This document shows positions 43,173-55,544 of a DNA stretch of 64,000 nt, one piece after another. Below the pieces are notes generated by a model. It was not told the origin of the DNA and did no database searches. It was given only the letters and a program-made list of their open reading frames with translations. The stretch comes from Volvox africanus. Taxonomy: Eukaryota > Chlorophyta > Chlorophyceae > Chlamydomonadales > Volvocaceae. The first letter of the stretch is position 1. Each line of letters starts with the position of its first letter. The stretch spans positions 2,866,001-2,930,000 of the forward strand of contig BSDZ01000101.1 in the NCBI GenBank assembly GCA_030268105.1, given 5' to 3'. A program made the position numbers and the translations under genes.

Positions 43173-46100
43173 TGTCTTCCATTTAATCCGGTTTCTAAGA
43201 CTATTCCAATGGTTGGCTGCATTGTACTGCATTGCTGAGATTCACAGCTTCCTTACTGGTCTTTTCGCGCCCTCCCCCCTCCCCCCTCCAACTCCGCCAC
43301 TACCTACAACTCAGTAGCAGCAGCCAGTTCCTGCTGGTGGTGGTTCAACGGGTTCCAAATGCCGCATTTGGAAATCGTCTTGCCCTCAATTCTCATCTCC
43401 CCACGTACCCCGTACTTCTCACGACACGATGATAAACTGCCACAAAATTAGTAATTCCTTTTCTTATAAACGTTGCACTATATATCTAAATATATACTAA
43501 ATATCGGTTGCTTTCAGTCTTTCCCTGAATTCTTATCATTCGTTCATTACGACCAGTCACCTGCCAAATCCAGTGTTACGACATACACAAACACACATAC
43601 ACATACACACATACCAAAGTGAGCTTCGAGATGCGCTGTGTGTGAATATATTTGGTACACATTAAAGCCAATACGGATTTCGACAGTATACTTTTACAAA
43701 AGTTACCTCTTTAAATTGTACATAATGGGTTCCACCACCACCGCCATCACCAAAACGCGGGTGCATGCCAGTATAGCAGTCAGCTGTCTCCCCGACGCGT
43801 CGCTGCACTCTCTTTCCCTCCTCTCTCTGTATCCCTCACATACACACACAGATAGACAGAGGAGCGTGCAATTTGCATTCTCCCTCATAAATGGACATAC
43901 AGACGGACGGACAGACAGAGGGGCGTGCAACTTGCAGTCTGCAATTTCTGCACCTTGGGAACCCGAACACCTACAAGCTGCATACATATTATTTTGTGCG
44001 CGGTTCGGCACCCCATCCCTTTTCCCATCACATACCACGTTTGCGCACGTACAGGCGGTGAAGGCAAGCGGCGGTGAAACACGGGAGCAGCCTGCCCCGG
44101 TCCTGGCTAGGAGGATCTGGACGGGGCCTGATCGCTGTTCGTCGTTTTGAAGTACGCAAGCTTTGCGTGATAAGGCCGCGTATGAGTGCAGTGGTAATTG
44201 GGCGAGGCAGTATGCATCTCGAGGTGACAGGGGAGGGGGTGCGGCGACGGGAGGTGAGCTTGACGGGGCTGTCGGTAGGGCTTGTCGGGGCTGTGAGTTG
44301 CGTATTGGTTGTACACCAAATGAGCATCTGGTTCCCTCTCGCCTCAGCAAACGAGTCAACCAATGAATCAACCAACACCATACCACCCGTCGTTCACCTC
44401 CTACAACCCCGTACGGCATGAAATGCACAACAGCAGCCTGTCAAGTCAAAACCCTCCCTTCTCCTTCCCCATCCCTTCCATAAAATTGCTAGGGAGAAGA
44501 TGTCCCAGCTAACCAGTCACCGCAGTCCGCACGTACAAACGGCCAACCGCCGCGGGGCTCGGCACTCCCATTCCAACCGCGCAAAACCCTAAAGTTCAAA
44601 TGCCGTACCATACGTTCCACACCCATGCATGCACCACTAACTTAACGCTCGCCATCACAGCTTTACGGCCGCGGCCATCATATCAGCCAGCAGCCGAGCA
44701 CACCGAGCGACGCTAAGATTTTGTCAAGTTAATTTAATAAAAGAGGTGCTCCGGTGTTGGATGTCGTTTCTCCGAATTGCTTTTCACGACCAGTCCCTGC
44801 CTGGGGGGTTCCGAATCTCCAAACCCTCATCCCATCCCCCCCATCCCATCAAACGAGCTGCCATGCTTTTACTCCCACCAGCGATGCGGAGATGCACAAA
44901 CAAGGTCGTACACGCATACACTGAGAGACAGATGAGTAGAAACCAGGAAATGAAACACACACACACACACACACAGACACTTAGGCAGACAGACAGACAC
45001 ACAGATTGCGCCATTTAGCGGGGAATCGCAGAGACACACATACAGGCAGACACGCAAACATTAATGCCATACACTGGCAAAAGAGCAAAAGATATGAAAT
45101 AGAAAGCTTTGATTGTACCTCCGTAATATTTAGCACTGGATCTGGATCTGGATCTTTTTCTGTAAAAGGGCAGATCCAAACCGTAAAGGCCCATACCAAA
45201 CCGACGAAAACCGCAACAACTGCACAACGTACTGCAAACTAGATACATGCGACCTACATGTGACCATGCAGGCAGTTAATACGTACAGGCAAATGGAGAT
45301 CCCTATCCATTCCCCTTTCCACCACAGCACTGTCAGGTCTCGTCCATTCGTCTTCTCCCCCCTTATCTTCTCACCCGGAGCCTCAGGCACCGAGGTTCTA
45401 CGCCATGCGAGATACCGGAGCTGGGCCACCACCATTGCACAGGGTCGGCCGGCCCCGGAAAGGATCCCATGGCGGCATACCGCATACGGGCGTACGGTAA
45501 ACATTCAGCACGGTAGATTTATTAAACCGCGACCGAAACTGGGAGCTCCCTTCTGCCCTCTCTTTCCTAGCCCCACACTCCCCCCGGTCCGAAGTTTCCA
45601 ATTCACGTCCTCATCTACCAAGTAAGGGGAAGGCGGGCAGCGGGATGAACGGGAGCCGCTACCAGGTCCAGGGGTCGGATTGCGAGGACGACTTGAACGT
45701 GTGCTGAATATTACGCATCACGTCACATGGGATTATATCACATCATGCCGTTCCAAATCCTCGTTCCCTTTTAGCAATACCCACCCGCTTCTGCCGTCCT
45801 CCAAAACCATTCCCTACCCACCACCCCACCCTTGGCGCTTCGCCATTCGCCGGTCACATGACAAGGGCTCCCTGCCATTATTCTTCTCCCCCTTCTCTTA
45901 TGCCTCGCTTATTCGACTTCCCCCTTCTCCTCCCCAGCCCGCCATCCAGATCCCTGGAACAACCCCTAGGTTTGGGTTCGTGGACTGCAAGTCTGTTATA
46001 TTCTTATTACTGAAAGCATCGACAGGCGACCCTCTCGCGGGGACAAATGACAAATGACAGAAATAAGCGCTATCCGATACGTGAGATTACGTGGCAGGCA

Positions 46101-46124
46101 TGTCTGTCTGTCTGTCTGTCTGCC
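46101..46124. repeat. TCTG tetranucleotide run
   Basis: About six TCTG units in the gene-poor interval. Confidence 0.85.
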
Positions 46125-46532
46125 TGTGCGTGCCTGTGTGAAAAGCCGTATGTTGGATGCGTGTGATTCTCATGTGTATGCCCTCTCGTCTCCACCCCCC
46201 ACCGAACGTCCCGAGTGCGCCATTCCCATCAATAAAGATGCGAGGCGGCTTAGCTTCGTAAAACACCCAGAAAATGCCCACATACACACACACGCACGCA
46301 CACAGGATGTGAGTGATGTTTGTGGGGGATGCGCAACACACAAAAAACATTTGCACCCACACAGGTCCATATTTCGAAGCAGACTTGAAGGGCACTCGAT
46401 GGTGGCACACGAACGGCGTCTCCTCTCCACTAACGCGGTGGCACCGGCATTTCCCCCATCCCTCACACACATAAATGAGAGCTCAGCGAGGCTTTGAGAT
46501 GCGAAGCGTCAAAAAGGGATAAAAACATGTGC

Positions 46533-46800
46533 ATGTATGTGTGCGTGTGTGTGTATGTGTGTGCGTCTGGAGGAAGAGGGGTACATCGGCAAGGGGAGGT
46601 TTAAGTTCGTGCCCTTTCTCTGGGCGGCGGGTATGCGGCCCAGTGGGGAGCATTATGTGCGTGGTGCAGAACCCGAAGTCCGATGGGTCAGGGTAAAACA
46701 CAGACACATACACCCACAGGCAAACACACACACACACAGGTGTGTGTGTGTGTGTGCGCGCGCGCGTGGATACTCAGGCACATACACATACACAGAGGCA
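46533..46800. repeat. Cluster of TG, CA and CG dinucleotide runs
   Basis: TG-rich stretch at 46533-46563, then CA (about 46690-46740), TG (46741-46756) and CG (46757-46768). Alternating purine-pyrimidine DNA of this kind can adopt Z-form. Confidence 0.75.
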
Positions 46801-47179
46801 CATGCTGCAGAACACTCCGCACCCTGGGACGGATAAACGGACCGCATCGAACCCGGCTGGGGGTGGGTGGGTGGAGGACAGGGGGCAGGCGGAAGGAGGC
46901 GGAGGCTGAAGACCAGAACCAGCTGGAGGTGGGCGCGATGACACCGGAAGAGTGAAGCAACGGAAGGGGGGCACCAAGGGGGACAAATCTAATGCAGATC
47001 TGTCCCAGTGGTCGGCGGTTGTCCCAAAATCTCCGCGACTGTGTACGGGGAAAGTATGACCACGAGCGGGAAATGTACGGAATATATAAGGGGAGGATCG
47101 GTGAAGAGTGTGAGTAGATGGCTGAGGGGATTTACGCCTTACATGGCAAGGGGGAGGGGCCGGGGGAAGGGGAGGAGGG

Positions 47180-47202
47180 AGTGTGTGTGTGTGTGTGTGT
47201 GT
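47180..47202. repeat. GT dinucleotide run
   Basis: About 11 GT units after a G-rich stretch in the gene-poor interval. Confidence 0.85.
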
Positions 47203-48149
47203 GTTGGGGTGGGTGGGTTATACAAAACACATCTTCCAAAACACAGCAGTGCTGTCCATACAAGAACCTGAGGAGCAGATTACGCGCAGAAGAGAAAGGG
47301 GGAGGAAAGATCGGACCGCATCCACTCTGCATTGTGGCCTGCGTCACGCCTCACACGTAACCATTAAAGCGACCTTCTGACAGCCGCAGTGCAGCATGAA
47401 CAACCTTTCACCTAGTTTTCTTTCGCACCAACGCACACATACTTTAATGAGGTTTTGCACACTTCCCTAGATAACCCCCCCCTCCCGTTCCGCTTCCCTA
47501 TCCCACGTCCACGAGACCCCCCCCACCCCCACCCGCACAAAATGATGATAACTCTCCGTCTCTCACCCCCCCCCCACTGACTTCCATCCATTTCCGTTTT
47601 GTTTGGCGGTCACATGTTTCATTCCCTCAGATTCCTCTTTCCTATTGCGTTGCTTAGTCCAATGCCCCCCTCCCAGGTATCCTGCTCCCGCTCCTCACAT
47701 GCGCCAGAGAGGGGCGGTGTCGTACTCTTGAGCCAGGGCAGAGTGGTGAGATCACCGGTTGGGGGCGGGAGAAAGCTTTGCAAGATGGCCTCGGGACCCG
47801 GTGTAGATGTACGGAAAAAACCTCCCCATGGGTCAGGACTCGAGCTAGTGAGCACCGGGTGTGGTCATCGAAGCGGCGGAGGAAAGAAGGGACGAGGAGG
47901 ATGTGAGCGTGGTCAGAGAGAGAGAGTGCGTATGTGTGCTAAGTTTGTGCTAAATATGTAAAGTATGACCTCTTTACATATTTACCCGGGCCGGTGTATG
48001 TGGTGTGCGTTTGGGGTAGGGAAGACCCGTGAAGACCCATAAAAATTAGCCTGCCTGCATCGAGTACCAGGGTTGTGGTCACAGGGCACGCACGGGACAG
48101 CAAAGAGACGGCGATTGGAGTAACGGCGGGGGGAGGGAGATGTAAGGGG

Positions 48150-48679
48150 TTAGGGGTTACGTAAGGGATAAGGAAATAAGGGGATAAGGGGGTAAGAGGG
48201 TAAGGGGGAAGGCGAGTACACAAGGCCTGCGACCGGAGGCCTTCGAAGCATGCAGCTTGGTGACGTGCCGCCGTACCGGTGAGTGTCACATGTGTGTGTA
48301 TACATAAATAACACCACAGCGCCTTGCCTGCGTAAGTGGTCCAACACGTTTAGGTGCAGGCCACCAACTCCCAGACCCAACAGCGCCGCCACGGAGGAAC
48401 CGCTGCTGTCCAATGAAGCCAACGGCGGCGGCATCGCCGCTGCCGCTGTATGGCCGCCGGCGATAGCCGCCGCCGCGACGGCCGCGGCCATCGCGACGTC
48501 CCGCAAGTGACCCGGCGCCGTTAGCCCCCCGCCACCTGAGCCGACGGAGGGAAGCGCTCCCGTCGGAGGTCCGAGAGGTTGCACGACAAGTCCAGCGGCG
48601 CCGCCATTCGTACCGTCACCGCCGCCGCTTCCTGAAGCGGCAATTTCTCGTCCGCCAGTGTCTTGGGAACTGTTGTGGT

Positions 48680-48711
<32 letters not shown>

Positions 48712-51700
48712 TGTTGCAATGCTTGCGACTGGTGCACATGCTGCTGCTGTGGCGGCGGTGGTGGCGGCATCGTGCCCGCCTCATCTTTGATTTGTGCCGC
48801 TGCTCCATCGGCTGTTGTGACCGTCGTCGGCCCTGAGGCGGCGCACTGCTGCTGCTGTTGCTGACTTCCAGGACCGTCTGTGGATCGGAGGTGTTGATTT
48901 TGGTGTGCGGCGGACAGTAGCAAATGTCGGAGGACTGGATGAAGAGTGACCGGCTCGCCGTTGCTGCTCAGTTGGTGCAGTGGAGGCGGCGGCGGCGGTG
49001 GAGCGCCTGGCGGCCACGCCGATGGGCCACCACCACCGCCGATTGCCAATGGCGGCGGGGGCGGAGCAAGCGGTGGTGGCGGGGCCGGGAGAGGCGTTGG
49101 ACGAGCAAGATGAGGCGGCGGCAGGAGGACGGATGTGGCGCCAGCGGTGCTCGGCGCCGCCGCCGCTGTTGACTGGAGTGCTGAAGCCGCCGCTGACGGC
49201 GCTGCCATCGGCACTGTCGACTGACTCATAAATTGCTGTATGGCAGCGTGATGTTGATACTGCTGTGCGAGCAGCGCCGGTAGGTATGCGCCGGCCGGCG
49301 ACTCGGACCGTATGACAGCCAATGCCGCCGCGAGGTGCGGCGGCGGCGAGCTGCCAGGCAGTGGAATGATGTCAGGCGTAACGCGGAGGATGTTGTCGAT
49401 AAAGGCGGAGGGTGTAGCGGCACGACTAAGGCTCGGCGGCATCAGGAACCATGGTTCGCCACCGCGCAGTGCCGACAAGGGCCGTACGACGCCGCCAGCG
49501 TCATCGTCGTCTGATTCCCCAAAGATGCGGTTCGCTACTTCGCGGGCCATCGATGACGGCGGCCGCGGTGGCATGGCGCCGCCACCACCAGCGGCGGCGC
49601 CGCTGCTGCCAGCGACAACATCACAGCTGCCGCCGCCGTCGGAGGCTATTGTGGCGCCGCCAGTGCTGACAGACGCTCCTGCCGCCGCCGCCGCTGATGT
49701 CTTCCGGCCAGTGGCGGCGCAGAGATTTGCGGCGGCGACGTGCAATGACCCGGCCGCCTCTAAAACGGAGGTCAAGGGGATTCCGCGACCCCCGCCGGAG
49801 GCGCCTGTTACAGCGGGACCGCCTCCTGCTCCGCCTCCGCCAACGCTGCCTGCTGCCGCGGCGGCCGCTGCTGCAGCAATTGGGTTCGCAACCTCCATCA
49901 TCCGCTGAAGGCTGTGTTGGCTGGCGTCCCGCTGCAGTGCTGGGTGTGGCCTCGCCTGAGGGAAGAATAAGAATGCGCATTTGCGCATTAGCAGCAGCAT
50001 TAGCATGCGTGGCAATAAAAATATGCGTAAAATTGATTAGAGGCCATGAACCCCTTCAGCTGAAGTTATCAATTGCTTCGTCCCAATCGCCTCCACCTCC
50101 ACTGGAGCTTGGAATAGAGGCCGCTGTCAACATGCCGTACCAGATCCACACCCGCTTGGGTGATACACGGGTCGCCCTCCCAATCCCTGCCTCCCTGCTT
50201 CCACTGCTTCCACTGCCTCCCTGCTTCCACTGCTTCCACTGCCTCCCTGCTTCCACTGCCTCCCTGCTTCCACTGCCTCCCTGCTTCCACTGCCTCCCTG
50301 CTTCCACTGCTTCCACTGCCTCCCTGCTTCCACTGCCTCCCTGCTTCCACTGCCTCCCTGCTTCCACTGCCTCCCTGCTTCCACTGCTTCCACTGCCTCC
50401 CTGCTTCCACTGCTTCCACTGCATCCACTGCCTCCCTGCTTCCACTGCTTCCACTGCCTCCCTGCTTCCACATATGCATCCCCTCAAAGGACTGATACTA
50501 ACCTTGGGAGCTGACAGAAGCCGTTGCTGCTGCGGCTGGTTCCCAGGCAAACCGCTACCGGCAGTTGCCAGTTTAGGGACAGGTTTAAAAATCTTGGCTC
50601 CAAAAGACCCGGACACCGCATTTCCGGGACCCGAGCCCTGGAATAGCGGCAGGCCTCCGTCCAGCAATGGCGGGGGCGAGCCGGCGCCTACATTTGGGGC
50701 AGAATATTTGGAGAGGTGAGAGAGAAGGAGAATCGGGTCATTGTCTTCTTGGTATTAGGACTCTTGCCCAGGATTCCCCCTTCCCGTCCTCCTCCGTCCT
50801 CCGTCCTCCCCTTCCCTTCCCTTCTCCCATCCTCTCCCCTTCTACCTTCCCGCCTGGCGCAATGCACCGCAGCTCTGGCCTCGTCCCTGCTGCTCAATGT
50901 ACAAATTCATCATCCTCACCACCCTTATGAAAAACTGGATCTGCTTTTTCCCTGCACTTCACATTCGCCTCCTGGGGCTGCCCTTCTGGCCCTCCTACCC
51001 TCCTGGTCAAGACACACCTTCCAGGCCGCCTCTGCTGCCACTGCTGTTGACCTGACCCACACTGCCGCCGCCCGCCGCCAGCCGCCGGAGCCCCTCCCCG
51101 ACTGCGGACAACCCAGACTTCATCATTCGATTGCCGCCGCCTTCCCGCGCCGGTGCCGCCGCCGCCGCCTCAAGCTCTGCGGTTACCGCCGCCGCTGAGG
51201 CGGCGGCAGCGCCCAGCCCGCTGCTGTTGGTATGCCCAATTGAATCTGAACGCGTCATCGGGCTGCCGCCGCCGCCATTTGTAGCAGCAGCGGCTCGGTG
51301 CCCGGCTGCCGCCGCCGTACCCGCCGCCGTACCCGACGTCCGGGCGAGGGGCCCGAACTTTGAGAAGCTTCCAGAATTCGCGGGACCACTGTTACTGCCG
51401 CCGCCGCCGCGTCGCGCAGCGCCACCACTACTCCCCAGTCGCCCGTTCGCCAATCCCAACAAAATGTTGCTAAGCTCCGAGGCCTTCCGCTGACTATCCT
51501 CGCTGGCCGTATCCCCATCCGCGTCCGCATCCCGCTGCTCCGCCCGATCCTGCACAACTAGCGCCCGGCCAACATCCTCCGTTCCGCCATTCAGCGCTCC
51601 ATTCCGATGCGGCGGCGATCCTATCCCCACCAGCACCGATGGATCCGATTTTCCCGAGGAGACCATCCCGGCGCCCGCGGGGACGTAGCCGGCAGCCTCC

Positions 51701-54700
51701 CAGTCGCCGGTCCCGCCTCCTATAGCGTCGGCCTGGAGACAGTCAGTACGATGGGCGGAGGAGCCCTGCTGAAGGGAGTGAAGAGCCGCCTGACAGCCGC
51801 TGCAGTGATAGGTTGTAAAGTTGTAATTGTAGCGCTCCGGTGCTGTGAGCATCTGCTGACGGAGGCAGGCGACATGAGCCCAGGCAGCGCAGGACTCACA
51901 CTCAATCATCATCTCCCCATCATCGTACGTGACACCGCACGGACAGCTGATGACGTACTCCTCCATGGCGCTGTTAGCGGCGCCACGGACGCGGCCTCCA
52001 CCGCCGACCGCGCCGCCGCCGATTTCTTCCATGGCTGCGCTCCCGTCGGAACCGCTGTCCTGGTCCTCTGTGTTCGGGTCCTCATCGTCCTCATCGTCGG
52101 AGCCGCCCCTGCCGCCCCCACGGCGGCCGGCGCCGCCACGTCGGCGGACCCGTGACGGAACTGCGCCGCCGGGGGTGGCTCCGCCACTACCAACGCCACC
52201 GCTTCCGCCAGCAAGACCGGCTCCATCAGATTCGCTGGCATCGCCGCTGCCGTCGCCGTCGCAGGAGCGGCCACGGAGGCCAAGTCCGTCCTCCGCGAAG
52301 CCATACCGCCGTCGATCATAAATACCTGGACCCGCAAACACCAGTCCGTTACACAACGCACATCCACACAACCTCGCTCATTTTAATACACATATCTTCT
52401 CTTCAAGGGAGGTCGGGGGGAGCTCGTGCATGAAAGCGCCAGCGGCCAGCTACCACTTTTCCTCCATTTCGCACCTTCTCGTGGCCAATACATTTTAAGC
52501 CGTACTGTTTTCGTCGCCACCATCAGCCAGGCCTTCAGCATACTTACTTACGGCTTCTATTACTATATTTTCCTTTATATTCGCGGATCCTCCGATCATC
52601 ACCGGTGTTCAGTGCTGATTGTATTCTTCAGCAGCTACACCCGTATCAGCATTATCGGCAGTATCAGGTCTCGTGTATTCGCCTTCCCCCTCTCCTTCCG
52701 TTCTAACTCATGGATCGGGTATGCCCCACCTCACAGCTTACTGCTGTGAGCAAACAGGAAGTTACTAGCTACGCTATGTCGTCTGCGGTTGCAGCTACAG
52801 TTGCATGAGAAACAGCCCGTTCTCGCCGTACCAGTAATCTCTCGTCGCGTGATCTCATCTCCCCCCTTTCCCCAGCTCTCACACACACAGCCCCAAAGAG
52901 GAATGCCAGGGGAAGCATTGCCGTGGCCAGCGCGCGCTGAAGCGGTACAGATCCCTGTGCCCTGACCCCAGACGAAACCAATCCAACCTGCCAACTCACC
53001 AAAGCGACGGTCCTCCATAGCCTTACGGTGTCGCGAACCGCTGCTCCGCCCCAACGACGCTCGCCCCAGTGACCGTGGCCGGCTGCGCTTCATACCGACC
53101 TCCCCCTCGACGGCGCCGCTGCCCAGACCGGCACCATCTCCCAGAAGAGGCACGTCCATCGCCGCGCTACTGCCGACAATTATTGCACCACCACCGCCAG
53201 CAGCAGCGGCCATTCCCGCGCGTTCCTCGTCTTCGCTGGCAGTGTACAGCTCCGCTCCATCGCCCTCCAGGAAAATTGCCAGGTCGGAAATAGCTTTGCG
53301 TTTTTGAGGGTTTGTGCGGCCCGACTGGCGCTGTGGAAAAGAGAGGCATCACGGGGCATCAGGGATAGGCAGGCAAGCACATTGGCAATATATGCAGGCA
53401 CGTAAATAGACTGAAGTGCCTGGCGACGTTTACCGGGACAGAGAGAAAGAGAGAGGTGTTGAAAGTGAGCAACACTCATATACAGAAGAATGTCAGATCT
53501 AGTAATACGGCCCAGGGAGGGGCCGGGCGCTTTGCTGACTTTAACAAGAGGGAGAGAACGAGAGGGAGATGGTGGACGAAGAACAGACGAAGAGCCGATG
53601 ACGACGATGGTCATGATGACACAGATCATAGGAAGGAGGTTTGACTCCATTACCTCACAGCCCATGTGAAATACGCGAGCTTTGAACCACTTTCCATCGT
53701 CTTATCACCGCCCCACCGCCCCACTTTAACCACCATTCTTACCATAACGCACTGACTGACATTCACTACTATCACGTCACCGCCCTTGAGCCCTTCCCAG
53801 CTCCAAGGACTCCATGGCCCCATCTTGCACCCAGTATTCTAATCCCATGCAAGTCATGAAAATGCCAGGTCCTCAAGGCCAGCGTCAGGTCCATGAAAAT
53901 GGCGCAGAGGCACGCTCGCTGAGATCCCTGCACCAGTAAGTCACTGACAGACAGCCTGCTGCTAGTGGCTAGCGTATTATAACCCACTAACAATTGGTCC
54001 GACGCTGCATCCCCCCCCTGCTCTGCAATGCCCGTGCCTCAATGCTGACGCCGTGGCTCCTGCAGCGCTCTCTCATTGCGGGCGCTACAGGCTCATGGGA
54101 AGTGCAATCTCGCCATCCATGCTGGTGTGCAGCTGGTTGTGTGACGCGGCTGGCGTGTTCGACGCCGCTGCCTCTGTCATTGCCACTGATGGCCGTTCCT
54201 CTTGCACTGTACGCTTGCTGACTGAGCTTCTGCCGCTGCTTGCGCCAGTTGTGGCGGCCTTCAAATGCCGCCGCCACGGCTGCCACCATCAGTGCTGGCG
54301 CTGCTGGTGCTGAAGCGATAGCTGCAACAGCTGCTGCTTCACATAGCGCTGACGGTTTCCCCAACGCCGCATTTCCATCGTTCCCTTCTGCGACTTCAAC
54401 GGAAAATGCCGCCATGACTTCACCAGCCCCCACTGGTGTCTATGTGTCAAAATGCATAAGTAACGTCGTCCTCTTTCTTTCTGGTCCCAGAAAGGGCGGG
54501 AGGCAAGAGTTAGCAGCCTAAACCACGAACCAGTCTCCACGCCCCAGATGCCACTCCTCGGCCGAGCTGGAGGGCTGGACGTACTGGACGTGACGAACCC
54601 ATGAAAAGTGGGAAATGGAAATTTGGGGATACATAAATATGCATACACACACCCCAAATCCCCGGCTCCACGACACCCCCGCTGGCACGCACCAGGGCCT

Positions 54701-55544
54701 GCGGATCAGCGGCATGATGCTCCAGTTCGTCCTCCGATGCCCCGCCGCCATCGCCACTGACCGGTGATGCAGTACCAGATAATCCCTGGGTCCTATGTTG
54801 GGTTAGCAACAGAGTGAGCGTTAGGTGCCAGCATGCGTTAAGACAGCCTAGTACCGCCGCCGACAGGATCATCATCCCAAGGTCCCCGGTTTCGCCCTAC
54901 AACGCATTCGCGTAAGGTGTTGAAGCCATCTAAGCTTTGATGACACACGCACCTGTCACGTTTGTACTTCTTCGACCAGGGCCCTTGGGTCTTAGGCTTA
55001 TAGGTGCGTTGCTCGTCCGGATCAATATGCCTACACATGGATATGATACTAGTTAACTTTGTGGTACGGTTGTTGTGTTGGAAGGTTCGCTAAGTAGGGA
55101 GTACACCGTCACGTGGCCTTTTGGGAATGGAACTGCAATGGCCTCGCGAACCATATACCTGAATTTAACTAAGTTACGCCATTTGTCCTTGAGCTGAACT
55201 CCAGTCCGATCACTACGGCCGCGGACAATCAGAGAAGTGAGCAGGTCAAAGGGGTGATTCAGCAAAAAAGCACCACCACGGCTCCATCACCCAGATACGC
55301 ATCAGAAGACCGTAAAGTACCGGCTTCAATACCGCAAATCATACGATCTTTGCATCATAACACCAAATTAGGCCACGCGCTCGTGCAAGGCGGCGGCAAA
55401 CCCTAAGTCGCACCTGAGAATTGCGAACTGAGGGTCTTTTCGAATGTGCTCCCACGCTCCAAGTCCATGCTTACGCACGCCTGCTTTCAAGGCATCTTCG
55501 CTGGTTGGGTCCCAGACCCGGTACCCTCTTGTTTGCTTCACCAT
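48150..55544 (-). CDS. Myb/SANT (telomere-binding type) plus PHD-finger protein
   Basis: Supported exons: 55544-55414, 55212-55159, 55030-54953, 54792 to about 54650, 53330-53000, 52325-51018, 50687-50503, 49955 to about 48280 or the stop near 48150. Start MVKQTRGYR. Exons 1-2 form one Myb/SANT repeat: WDPTSEDALKAGVRKHGLG, AWEHIRKDPQFAILSDRTG and the hallmark LKDKWRNLVKF of plant and animal telomere-repeat-binding Myb domains. Exon 52325-51018 encodes a C4HC3 zinc finger, CPCG...DDGE...CESC.AWAH.AC...HCSGC, closest in spacing to MS1/MMD1-type PHD fingers. Such combinations suggest a nuclear DNA- and chromatin-binding regulator (inference). The rest is low complexity: acidic Ser/Asp stretches, poly-Ala, poly-Gly, poly-Pro and poly-Gln in the last exon. 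An exon may be missing between 54650 and 53331, and the 3' end is uncertain. The intron at 49956-50502 contains a minisatellite. Confidence 0.8.
50185..50471. repeat. Composite minisatellite of 9-bp and 17-bp units
   Basis: The plus strand repeats CTTCCACTG and CCTCCCTGCTTCCACTG in varied order for nearly 290 bp, with one CATCCACTG variant near 50420. It lies in an intron of the Myb-PHD gene (49956-50502). It reads open in several frames on both strands, which is an artefact of the repeat. Confidence 0.93.

Larger units (their letters stand above)
42768..48149. other. Gene-poor, microsatellite-rich interval, 5.4 kb
   Basis: I could not support any coding gene here. It holds the methyltransferase 3' UTR at the left and the Myb-PHD 3' region at the right. 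Scattered simple repeats include GGAC (42803-42825), AC (44957-44975), TCTG (46101-46124), CA/TG/CG around 46533-46800 and GT (47180-47202). Frames at 44074-44421 (+) and 47599-47961 (+) are open but unrecognised. Confidence 0.5.

Noticed and set aside
49312..49908. 198-residue plus-strand frame
   Set aside because: Antisense shadow of the low-complexity last exon of the Myb-PHD gene.
53987..54433. Minus-strand Ala-rich frame between Myb and PHD exons
   Set aside because: It might be an extra exon, but it has no clear acceptor and phase match, and the flanking exons can join without it.
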